Shown here one piece after another: positions 1 to 7,824 of a stretch of DNA of 64,000 bases. The stretch's first letter is position 1. The number at the start of each line of letters is the position of its first letter. Origin of the DNA: Flavobacterium hydrophilum (lineage in GTDB: Bacteria > Bacteroidota > Bacteroidia > Flavobacteriales > Flavobacteriaceae). The DNA is taken from contig NZ_QJHL01000001.1 in the NCBI RefSeq assembly GCF_003202405.1, positions 1,550,001 through 1,614,000 of the forward strand, in the 5' to 3' direction. The notes beneath the pieces are model-generated. The model saw only the letters and a list, made by a program, of their open reading frames with translations, was not told where the DNA came from and did no database searches. Both the position numbers and the translations under genes were made by a program.

Positions 1-1
1 T

Positions 2-1981
2 CTGCTGTACGCCATTGCAAAAAGTTCTAAAATACGAGTGCGCAAAATCATCTTAAGAGATGTTTGGTGGAAAGAAGAAAACGGTCATTTACTGGCTTTT
101 TTAAAACCCAATAATGAACCGGTGGCTTTAATACAAAAAACTTCAAATAGTTACTTGATTAAAAATTTATCTTCCGGTACAGAGTCTGTTGTAAATCAGG
201 AAATTGCCGAGAAATTAGAACCAATTGGCTATATGTTTTTTTCAGGATTCAATGTCAAAATGAATTCGATGAAAAAAGTATTAAATTTTGCAATGAATGG
301 CGTTAAAAAAGATGCTAAATTATTAATTCTGGCTTCTTTTGCAGGCAGTTTGATAGGCTTGCTGATTCCAATTCTATCAGGGATAATTTTTGACGATGTT
401 ATACCAACAGCTGACAGGTCAATCCATTTTGAAGTATTTAGTATTATGATCATAATAGCTTTAGTCACTGCCGGTCTTCAGCTTGTCCAGGGCGTATTAC
501 AAATGCGTGTAGAATCAAAATCAAGTATCAATCTGCAGGCGGGTGTTATGGACTATATACTGAGATTGCCGGTAACTTTTTATAAAAAATATACAGCAGG
601 AGATCTTACCAACAGAGTTTTAAGCATTAATTCTATCAGACAAATATTATCCAACACACTGATGACAGCAGTTTTGAGTGGTGCATTTTCATTTGTTAAC
701 CTAATACTGCTTTTTTATTACGATTCTGGTTTAGCATGGGTAGGAGTAGGTTTAGCTTTGGTTGCCGTTATATTTATGATTGTAATGGGGTGTTTAAAAT
801 TAAAATACGACAGGGAAGTCTCTAAATATCAAGGAGAAATTCAGGGATTTCTTTTTGAATTTTTATCAGGAATCAGTAAAATAAGGATTACAGGCGGCGA
901 AAAAAGAGTCTTTGCTCTTTGGGCTGATAAATTTTCAAAACTCAAAAGCTTAGGATTTAGTTCGGGTAGTTATCAGAATTTTGTAGAAGTTTTTAATAGT
1001 TCATACCCACTTTTTACCAGTATTTTCTTTTTTTCGTTTATATATTATACAGTTCACAATGCCGATAAAATGACCACTATGCTGACAGTAGGAGCTTTTA
1101 TGGCTTTCATAACAGCGTTTAATAAATTTTTAAGTGATAGCTTAAGATTAAGTATGGCTTTTATAACTTCACTCAATGTTATTCCGCTCTACGAAAGAGT
1201 TAAACCCATTTTAGAAGAAGAAACAGAATCTGTAGAACAAAGTGTTGATCCCGGTGAATTAAGCGGTGAAATTGAAATGAATTCAGTTTCATTCCGATAT
1301 AACGAGAATCAGCCTTTGATATTAAAAAATATTACCTTCAAAATTAAGCCCGGCGAAATGGTAGCTTTCGTTGGTGCTTCCGGATCCGGAAAATCAACAA
1401 TTATGAGGCTACTCTTAGGATTTGAGCACCCGGAAATGGGATCTATATTTTATGACGGAAATACTTTTGATACCATGAATAAAGAGCTGGTAAGAAGACA
1501 AATTGGGGTGGTACTACAAAACGGAGCATTAATGTCCGGAAGTATTTACCAGAATATAGTTGGAAATTCTGAGCTGACATTAGATGACGCCTGGGAAGCA
1601 GCACGCATGGCCGGTATGGAAGAAGATATCAAAACCATGCCCATGGAACTGCACACTTTTATAAGTGAAGGCGCAGGAACATTTTCGGGAGGGCAAAGAC
1701 AAAGACTGATGATTGCAAGAGCCATTGTACATAAACCAAGATTACTTTATATGGATGAAGCCACCAGTGCGCTTGATAACAGGACACAAAATATCGTAGC
1801 AGAAAGTTTAGATAAACTTCAGGCTACCCGAATTGTTATTGCACACAGATTGAGTACTATAAAAAACGCTGATCGTATTTTTGTATTAGATAAAGGAGAA
1901 ATTAGAGAATCCGGTACTTACGAAGAATTAATGCAGTTAGATGGTTTGTTTACCCAGCTGGCAAAACGTCAAATGGCATAA
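2..1981 (+). CDS. NHLP-type bacteriocin/RiPP export ABC transporter, permease-ATPase (5' truncated)
   Basis: Fused membrane-ATPase half transporter that probably exports a ribosomally made peptide across the inner membrane. The frame is open from base 2 with no stop, and the first residues (LLYAIAKSSKIRVR) match the N-terminal domain of NHLM exporters. The gene therefore starts upstream of the window, and the GTG at 38 is not the true start. Several hydrophobic membrane segments lie between about nt 330 and 1150. The ATPase domain follows: Walker A GASGSGKS at 1373-1396, signature SGGQ at 1685-1696, Walker B LLYMDEAT near 1741-1765, and the switch His in IAHRLST near 1840. No C39 peptidase domain is visible in this part. 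The next gene starts 1 base after the stop, so the two are probably co-transcribed. The ABC exporter call is firm; the NHLP subtype rests on the N-terminal resemblance. Confidence 0.85.
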   Translation: MLYAIAKSSKIRVRKIILRDVWWKEENGHLLAFLKPNNEPVALIQKTSNSYLIKNLSSGTESVVNQEIAEKLEPIGYMFFSGFNVKMNSMKKVLNFAMNGVKKDAKLLILASFAGSLIGLLIPILSGIIFDDVIPTADRSIHFEVFSIMIIIALVTAGLQLVQGVLQMRVESKSSINLQAGVMDYILRLPVTFYKKYTAGDLTNRVLSINSIRQILSNTLMTAVLSGAFSFVNLILLFYYDSGLAWVGVGLALVAVIFMIVMGCLKLKYDREVSKYQGEIQGFLFEFLSGISKIRITGGEKRVFALWADKFSKLKSLGFSSGSYQNFVEVFNSSYPLFTSIFFFSFIYYTVHNADKMTTMLTVGAFMAFITAFNKFLSDSLRLSMAFITSLNVIPLYERVKPILEEETESVEQSVDPGELSGEIEMNSVSFRYNENQPLILKNITFKIKPGEMVAFVGASGSGKSTIMRLLLGFEHPEMGSIFYDGNTFDTMNKELVRRQIGVVLQNGALMSGSIYQNIVGNSELTLDDAWEAARMAGMEEDIKTMPMELHTFISEGAGTFSGGQRQRLMIARAIVHKPRLLYMDEATSALDNRTQNIVAESLDKLQATRIVIAHRLSTIKNADRIFVLDKGEIRESGTYEELMQLDGLFTQLAKRQMA

Positions 1982-1982
1982 T

Positions 1983-3098
1983 ATGGATAATTCAGTTTCC
2001 TTAAAAGTGAATCAGGAGTTTCCTTTTAATTTGTCTCACACACTTAAAGAATATCTTTTTAATAAGTTTGGTAAGAAACAATCTTTTTTAGAAGAATCAA
2101 ATATCGAATTTTGGGATGACTATTCTGAAAACAATAAAAATAACAATGCATTTGATTTGTTAAAAAGATGTTACCCTCAACTCAATTTCCCCATAGAAAC
2201 AGGAATAGAAAAAACGGAGTTGTACAAAGACGCTACATTACGAGGTAAAAAAGATTTTACAAATTTATCTGCCTGTTTAGAATTAACCGATCCTTCAAGT
2301 ATAAAATTTGAAGTTAATCAATGCATAGCAGGAAAAGTTCCTGTTTTAATTGTTTCAAATCAAGATGATTTTATAAAAATAATTCAATCGCTATTATACA
2401 AAAATAATCCTGTAGAAATTCCTGTTTCAATGGGAGCTGCGTTGATAAACGGTATCAATAATTGGGAAAGAATCAATATTCTAAAAAAGGATTGGCTTTC
2501 AAAAAATCCTTTAGGAAACTGGAATCAGGAATTTTCTACTATTATACCTAACAAATCTTTGTATAAAGACAAATTGATTATCCTCAGCACAAAACCGTAT
2601 AGCAATGTACCAGCAAAACAATTAGGCTTAACCGAAGATATATGGATTAAACACTCCATTTCAATTAGAAAAGAACATGAATTTACACATTTGTATACTT
2701 TAAAAAGATACGGATTGGCTTCTAACAATCTTCACGATGAATTAATTGCCGATTATATAGGAATCATAAAAGCCATAGGATATTATGACAAAAACTGGAT
2801 GCTAAATTTCATGGGACTCGATGAATATCCTAAATATAGAAGGGGAGGCAGATTAGAAAATTATGTTCAGGAAAACAGACTGACTCAGCAAGATTTTAAG
2901 CAATTAATAAAAATTATTAAAAATGCTATCGACACCATTGCCATCTTTGATAAAAAATTAGGAAAATTAACATCCGTAAAAGATGAAAGATGCAGGATTG
3001 AAGCACTTTGTGAAACAGGGCTCACAGTATTGGCCTCTCAAAACGATGCTTCCATACTTCTTGATAATTACTACGAAAAGTTTAATACCCCATTATGA
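1983..3098 (+). CDS. Unrecognised protein with HEFTH zinc-protease-like motif, in NHLP export cluster
   Basis: About 371 aa, and I do not recognise the family. The ATG at 1983 follows the exporter stop by one base and is preferred over an in-frame ATG at 1941 that overlaps the exporter. There is no signal peptide or membrane segment, so it is probably cytoplasmic. Residues 232-236 are HEFTH, an HExxH zinc-binding motif. They are followed 17 residues later by Glu253 in ELIAD, the spacing and context of a gluzincin-type third ligand. The N-terminal half is acidic and Lys/Asn-rich and has no motif I know. Because it is coupled to a peptide exporter, it could be a leader peptidase or a maturation factor. 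That role is inference, since the motif could also be structural. A terminator follows at 3184. Confidence 0.6.
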   Translation: MDNSVSLKVNQEFPFNLSHTLKEYLFNKFGKKQSFLEESNIEFWDDYSENNKNNNAFDLLKRCYPQLNFPIETGIEKTELYKDATLRGKKDFTNLSACLELTDPSSIKFEVNQCIAGKVPVLIVSNQDDFIKIIQSLLYKNNPVEIPVSMGAALINGINNWERINILKKDWLSKNPLGNWNQEFSTIIPNKSLYKDKLIILSTKPYSNVPAKQLGLTEDIWIKHSISIRKEHEFTHLYTLKRYGLASNNLHDELIADYIGIIKAIGYYDKNWMLNFMGLDEYPKYRRGGRLENYVQENRLTQQDFKQLIKIIKNAIDTIAIFDKKLGKLTSVKDERCRIEALCETGLTVLASQNDASILLDNYYEKFNTPL

Positions 3099-3183
3099 TA
3101 TCGACCTGAGATTTCTTATTATTAAAAAAATCATACTTAAATACAATTTATAGTTAGAAAATCATTTTTATATTGTTTACAAC

Positions 3184-3217
3184 AAAAACTACAACCCTAA
3201 AAAAGTTGTAGTTTTTT
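3184..3217 (+). terminator. Intrinsic terminator after the NHLP cluster genes
   Basis: A perfect 12-bp stem (3184-3195 with 3205-3216) has a 9-base loop and runs into a T tract, with an A tract on the other side. It ends the unit containing the exporter and the HEFTH protein. The rest of 3099-3522 holds the promoter motif at 3264 and a second hairpin at 3440; no gene is seen there. Confidence 0.75.
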
Positions 3218-3263
3218 GTTTAATGCCCTCAATTTATCCATAAAAAAACCATTGCAAAATATG

Positions 3264-3318
3264 TCCATAGTTTTGAACAATGTGTCCATTTCTTAAAGAT
3301 TCTTTACCAGTAATTTTA
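3264..3318 (+). promoter_or_regulatory. Promoter with 21-bp direct repeat TCCAT (putative HTCS operator), GH89 operon
   Basis: TCCAT occurs at 3264-3268 and again at 3285-3289 (21-bp period). A -7-like element TAATTTTA starts at 3311, 26 bp after the second TCCAT. The same 21/26 geometry occurs upstream of SusC (7735) and of inositol oxygenase (29393). The flanking bases also match: after the second box, 3285-3318 and 7756-7789 share TCCATTT, TTAA and ATTCTTTA. A repeat of this period suits two AraC-type DNA-binding domains on one face of the helix. That a regulator binds here, probably the HTCS at 25190, is inference. Confidence 0.6.
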
Positions 3319-3439
3319 TCATAAGTTAATCATCTGGTTTGGAAGAGAGATGAGAAAATGTTAGAAGTGTTTTGAAGTCAATATTTTGGTAAGATGTTGA
3401 ACTTAAATTTTGAGTTAGTTTTTAAGTTGATTTGAAAAA

Positions 3440-3470
3440 GGGAGATTAATTCATAATCTCCCTCTTTTTT
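3440..3470 (+). terminator. Hairpin with T tract in the GH89 leader
   Basis: The stem GGGAGATTA (3440-3448) pairs with TAATCTCCC (3454-3462) around a 5-base loop and is followed by TCTTTTTT. It lies between the promoter motif at 3264-3318 and the GH89 start at 3523, so transcripts from that promoter must pass it. It could be an attenuator, or a terminator of upstream transcription. Which of these holds cannot be told from sequence. Confidence 0.55.
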
Positions 3471-3522
3471 ATGCTTAAGTTTTTAAGAAAATGATTTGTT
3501 GTTAATCTAAATATGTATTTAT

Positions 3523-5694
3523 ATGAAAAGTGAGTATCCGGAAATTAAAAATTATCATTCTTTAATTAATAACAGTGTTATACTGTTTTTTATAATCCTG
3601 TTTTTTCTGGGATCAGATTCGTATTGCCAAAATGCAGATAAAAAAAATGCAGATGCTGTACTGGAAAGACTTCTTGGTAATCGTGCGAAAGAATTTGATT
3701 TGCATATTATGGAAAATAAAAGTCAGAATCCGGATTCGTTTGAAGTGGAAACGACTGAAAGTAAAGTAATAATTAAAGGAACCTCAAATACTGTTATTTG
3801 TTATGCAGCTTATACTTTTCTAAAAGATATTGGAGCCGTTTCAGTAAGCTGGGAAGGAAACAGAATCAATCTGCCTAAAAAATGGCCTGCATATTCAAAA
3901 AAGCTTGTTACTCCTTTTAAATATAGGAAATATTTGAACGCCTGTACTTTTGGCTACACAACTCCATGGTGGGACTGGAAACGCTGGGAACAGGAAATTG
4001 ACTGGATGGCCCTTCACGGCATTAATCTGCCTACAGCTCTGGAAGGACAAGAGGCGGTTTGGCAAGAACTATGGAAAGAGTATGGGGTAACAGATACACA
4101 ATTACAGGCACATTTTGCAGGACCCGCATTTTTGCCCTGGCAGCGAATGGGAAACATAAATAGTCTCGATGGACCTTTACCTCAGGAATGGATTAATAAA
4201 AAGCAAAACATCCAGAAAAAATTATTGCAAAGGATGAGAGATTTGGGTATGCATCCGGTTGTACCGGCATTTAGTGGTTATGTGCCAAAAGCTTTTGCAG
4301 AGTCACATCCTAATTCAAAAATCAGTGAATTAAAATCATGGTCAGGAGGAGGTTTTGAGAGCACTTACCTGTTAGATCCTAATGATCCTTTGTTTAAAGA
4401 AATAGGGAAACGTTTTATAGAAATCTATACCAAAACATACGGGCCATCTGATTTTTATTTGGCGGATTCCTTTAACGAAATAACTCCTCCGGTTTCTGAA
4501 GAACATAAAAATGAAGAATTAGCAGATTACGGAAAAACTATTTTCGAAACCATCAATGAAGCTTCTCCAAAAGCAACCTGGGTGATGCAGGGCTGGCTTT
4601 TTGGAGATAATAAAGAATTCTGGACAAAAGAAGCAACGAAAGCTTTCTTAAGTAAAGTACCGAATGACCGAATGATAGTTCAGGATTATGCAAATGACAG
4701 ATATAAAGTTTGGGAAAATCAGGAAGCTTTTTACGGAAAACAATGGAGTTATGGTTACGTACATAATTATGGTGGATCGAATCCTGTGTATGGCGATTTG
4801 AATTTCTATAAAAATGAACTTACAAGCTTGCTGGAAAACCCTAATAAAGGCAATATCGTAGGTTATGGTGTTATGCCTGAAGGTTTGAATAACAACTCGA
4901 TAGTTTATGAATATATTTATGATCTTCCATGGACACTGGGAAAAGAACAGGTAAATGACTGGCTAAAGAAACATTTGAATGCCCGATACGGAAAAACTTC
5001 AGATGCAGTTTTTCAAGGCTGGCAATTATTAATAGAGTCTGTTTACAGTACTAAATATTGGGAAACCCGCTGGTGGAATGACTGGGCCGGAGCTTATTTG
5101 TTTTTTAAAAGACCTACATTAAAGATAACAGAATTCAAAGGCAATCCCGGAGATAAAGAAAAACTAAAACAGGCTTTGGATATTTTGAATAAAGAAGCTA
5201 AAAATTATGAGAAAAAGAACCTCTACAATTATGATCTTATAGACGCTTCAAGACATTATTATTCACTTTGTATTGATGAAATGCTGATGGAATGTGTAAA
5301 AGCGTATGAATCAAAAAACATACAAAAAGGTGATGCATTATTCAAAAAAATAGAAAAACAGGCTGTGGATATTGACAAAATGATGTCAGGTCAGCCTTTG
5401 AACAGTTTGAATAATTGGGTAAAATCAGCATCTGAATACGGTAAAACCACTGCTGAATCCAAATTATATGTAAAAAATGCCAAAACATTAATAACACTTT
5501 GGGGAGGAGAAGGCCATTTAAATGATTATGCCTCAAGGGCATGGAAAGGGATGTACAAAGATTTTTACTGGCCAAGATGGAAAATGTTTTTGCAGGCACA
5601 ACGGGAATCGACTGTTAAGAATACGGTTTTCGATGAAGAGAAAGTAAGAGCATCCATAAAAGCATGGGAAACAAAATGGTGCGAAAACAACTAA
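3523..5694 (+). CDS. GH89 alpha-N-acetylglucosaminidase (NAGLU-like), secreted
   Basis: Exo-acting enzyme that removes terminal alpha-linked GlcNAc from glycans. It is 723 aa, close to human NAGLU, with the family's three parts: a small N-terminal domain (about 40-130), a TIM barrel (about 130-460) and a helical C-terminal domain. A hydrophobic signal segment lies at residues 18-34. The likely catalytic glutamates are Glu319 in DSFNEITPP, matching the NAGLU NE motif, and Glu453 in MPEGLNNN. Their spacing (134) is close to that in the human enzyme. The Trp-rich substrate region TTPWWDWKRWE near residue 147 is also typical. The nagB-like fusion follows after 39 bp, so released GlcNAc would feed amino-sugar catabolism. 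The promoter at 3264 ties it to SusC/D and inositol oxygenase. Confidence 0.93.
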   Translation: MKSEYPEIKNYHSLINNSVILFFIILFFLGSDSYCQNADKKNADAVLERLLGNRAKEFDLHIMENKSQNPDSFEVETTESKVIIKGTSNTVICYAAYTFLKDIGAVSVSWEGNRINLPKKWPAYSKKLVTPFKYRKYLNACTFGYTTPWWDWKRWEQEIDWMALHGINLPTALEGQEAVWQELWKEYGVTDTQLQAHFAGPAFLPWQRMGNINSLDGPLPQEWINKKQNIQKKLLQRMRDLGMHPVVPAFSGYVPKAFAESHPNSKISELKSWSGGGFESTYLLDPNDPLFKEIGKRFIEIYTKTYGPSDFYLADSFNEITPPVSEEHKNEELADYGKTIFETINEASPKATWVMQGWLFGDNKEFWTKEATKAFLSKVPNDRMIVQDYANDRYKVWENQEAFYGKQWSYGYVHNYGGSNPVYGDLNFYKNELTSLLENPNKGNIVGYGVMPEGLNNNSIVYEYIYDLPWTLGKEQVNDWLKKHLNARYGKTSDAVFQGWQLLIESVYSTKYWETRWWNDWAGAYLFFKRPTLKITEFKGNPGDKEKLKQALDILNKEAKNYEKKNLYNYDLIDASRHYYSLCIDEMLMECVKAYESKNIQKGDALFKKIEKQAVDIDKMMSGQPLNSLNNWVKSASEYGKTTAESKLYVKNAKTLITLWGGEGHLNDYASRAWKGMYKDFYWPRWKMFLQAQRESTVKNTVFDEEKVRASIKAWETKWCENN

Positions 5695-5733
5695 AAAGAT
5701 TAGAACTAACTATTAACTATAAAAAATAAAACA

Positions 5734-7662
5734 ATGTTAAAAAGCAGTATAGACAAAGCAACAAGTTTTGAAAAGCGATTTGAGAATATTGGTACTGTGG
5801 TTTATGAAAATTCAGTAATAGCATCGAAATCAGTAGCCAATGAAATAGCGGGTTTAATCAGAGAAAAGCAATCACAAAATCAGTTATGTATCTTAGGCCT
5901 GGCTACCGGATCAAGTCCAAAGAGCTTATATGCAGAACTGGTGAGGCTTCATAAAGAAGAAGGATTGAGTTTTAAAAATGTAGTGTCATTCAATTTAGAT
6001 GAATATTACCCAATGGAACCGGATTCTATCAATAGTTATGTGCGTTTTATGAAGGAATTATTATTCAATCATGTAGATATTTTGCCTGAAAACATCCATA
6101 TTCCGGATGGTACTTTATCCAAAGAAGCAATTGCAGATTATTGTGCTGATTACGAAACAAAGATTGAAGCACTGGGAGGTCTTGATCTTCAGATACTCGG
6201 AATTGGAGGAAACGGTCATATCGGATTTAATGAATCGGGATCGCTACAAAATTCGAAAACCCGTTTAGTAGCTTTAGACCATATTACCCGTGTGGCTGCA
6301 AGCAATGATTTTTCGGGCCTGAATAATACACCGAGAACTGCGATTACTTTAGGTATAAAAAAAATCATGGAAGCCAAAAGAGTTATATTATTGGCGTGGG
6401 GAGAAGGAAAATCAAATATCATTAAAGCTTCTGTAGAAGGATCAGTAACTAATTTGGTTCCGGCTTCTTTTTTACAGGAACACAATAATACCACTTTCGT
6501 GCTGGATAAAGCAGCTGCTTCAAAATTAACACGTATTAATACACCCTGGCTTGTTGAAAATGTAATCTGGACAGACAATCTTATTCGAAAAGCAGTTTTA
6601 GGTTTGGCTTTACATTTAAAAAAACCAATCCTGATGTTGACAGACGCTGATTATATAGAAAACGGAATGAGCGATTTACTGGCAGATTTAGGTCCGGCAT
6701 ATGATATCAACATTAAAATTTTCAACAAACTTCAAAATACCATTACAGGATGGCCGGGAGGGAAACCAAATGCTGATGACAACAAAAGACCGGAGAGAGC
6801 AGAACCTGCAAAAAAACGGATCCTTATTTTTAGTCCGCATCCTGATGATGATATTATAAGTATGGGAGGCACTTTTAAACGTTTACACGAGCAGGGGCAC
6901 GAAGTACATATCGGCTATCAAACCTCAGGAAATATTGCTGTTGCCGATGATGAAGCATTGCGATTTGCCTCTTTTGTTTGCGATTATAATGATAAATTTG
7001 GAATTAAAAGTACTGAAGCAGATAGCATTTACAAAGAATCATTGCTATTTCTGCAAAATAAAAAGAACAGCGAAATTGATATTCCCGAAGTTAGAAATAT
7101 AAAGGGACTTATCCGAAAAGGAGAAGCACAGTCTACTTGTTATTTTGTTGGAATTCCGGATAGTCAGATTCATTTTATGGAACTTCCGTTTTATGAAACC
7201 GGTACAATAGAGAAAAAACCATTAGGAGAAGAGGATATTCAAATCACTATAGATTTGATTGAGAAAATAAAACCCCATCAAATATATGCTGCAGGAGATT
7301 TGGCAGATCCCCACGGGACTCACAAAGTGTGTCTGGATGCCGTTTTTGAAGCTGTAACTCGTTTGAAAACAAAAGATTTTATGAAAGATTGCTGGGTTTG
7401 GCTGTACAGAGGCGCATGGCAGGAATGGGGAATCGATGAAATTGAAATGGCTGTACCAATGGGACCGGATCAGGTTATGGAAAAGAGAAAAGGGATTTTT
7501 AAACACCAGTCTCAAAAAGACGGAGTCGTTTTTCAGGGTTCAGACAGCAGGGAATTTTGGCAAAGAGCAGAAGATAGAAACAAAGAAACTGCAGATTTGT
7601 ATCATGAACTTGGATTAGCCCATTATGCAGCAATGGAAGCTTTCGTTAGATGGATTTATTAA
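5734..7662 (+). CDS. nagB: Glucosamine-6-phosphate deaminase fused to a PIG-L/LmbE-like deacetylase domain
   Basis: Residues about 15-270 are a NagB domain: FNLDEYYP near 88-95 and the active-site GNGHIGFNE with His162. It should convert glucosamine-6-P to fructose-6-P and ammonia in the cytoplasm. Residues about 360-640 are a PIG-L/LmbE-type metal-dependent N-deacetylase domain with the HPDD motif starting at His369, and GDLADPHGTH near 525-534. The length of 642 aa matches the long NagB form found in Bacteroidetes. The C-terminal domain may deacetylate a GlcNAc derivative so that both steps share one polypeptide; this is not established. No signal peptide. It is co-transcribed with GH89 (39-bp gap). 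No separate nagA is seen in the window. Confidence 0.9.
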   Translation: MLKSSIDKATSFEKRFENIGTVVYENSVIASKSVANEIAGLIREKQSQNQLCILGLATGSSPKSLYAELVRLHKEEGLSFKNVVSFNLDEYYPMEPDSINSYVRFMKELLFNHVDILPENIHIPDGTLSKEAIADYCADYETKIEALGGLDLQILGIGGNGHIGFNESGSLQNSKTRLVALDHITRVAASNDFSGLNNTPRTAITLGIKKIMEAKRVILLAWGEGKSNIIKASVEGSVTNLVPASFLQEHNNTTFVLDKAAASKLTRINTPWLVENVIWTDNLIRKAVLGLALHLKKPILMLTDADYIENGMSDLLADLGPAYDINIKIFNKLQNTITGWPGGKPNADDNKRPERAEPAKKRILIFSPHPDDDIISMGGTFKRLHEQGHEVHIGYQTSGNIAVADDEALRFASFVCDYNDKFGIKSTEADSIYKESLLFLQNKKNSEIDIPEVRNIKGLIRKGEAQSTCYFVGIPDSQIHFMELPFYETGTIEKKPLGEEDIQITIDLIEKIKPHQIYAAGDLADPHGTHKVCLDAVFEAVTRLKTKDFMKDCWVWLYRGAWQEWGIDEIEMAVPMGPDQVMEKRKGIFKHQSQKDGVVFQGSDSREFWQRAEDRNKETADLYHELGLAHYAAMEAFVRWIY

Positions 7663-7734
7663 TAAGACTTTTATTATATATTGTTAAAGAAAAAACCTTC
7701 GGAATCCCTTGTTTTACTAGTGTTAACAAAAAAA

Positions 7735-7789
7735 TCCATATTTATGAATAACCTGTCCATTTGTTAACAATTCTTTAAAACTAATTTCG
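7735..7789 (+). promoter_or_regulatory. Promoter with 21-bp direct repeat TCCAT (putative HTCS operator), susC
   Basis: TCCAT lies at 7735-7739 and 7756-7760 (21-bp period). The -7-like TAATTTCG starts at 7782, 26 bp after the second box. A TTG at 7761-7763 sits 18 bases before the -7, as in Bacteroidetes -33/-7 promoters. The SusC start codon is 36 bp downstream. It has the same geometry as the copies at 3264 and 29393. Confidence 0.68.
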
Positions 7790-7824
7790 TCTAAACTATT
7801 TAACCAATTAACTAAATACTGAGT

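Noticed and set aside
38..1981. GTG at 38 as the start of a complete ABC transporter gene
   Set aside because: The frame continues upstream to base 2 without a stop and the extra residues match the family's N-terminal domain, so the gene is cut by the window edge.
3237..3241. A third TCCAT upstream of GH89
   Set aside because: It is 27 bp from the next copy, not 21, and has no counterpart at the other two promoters.
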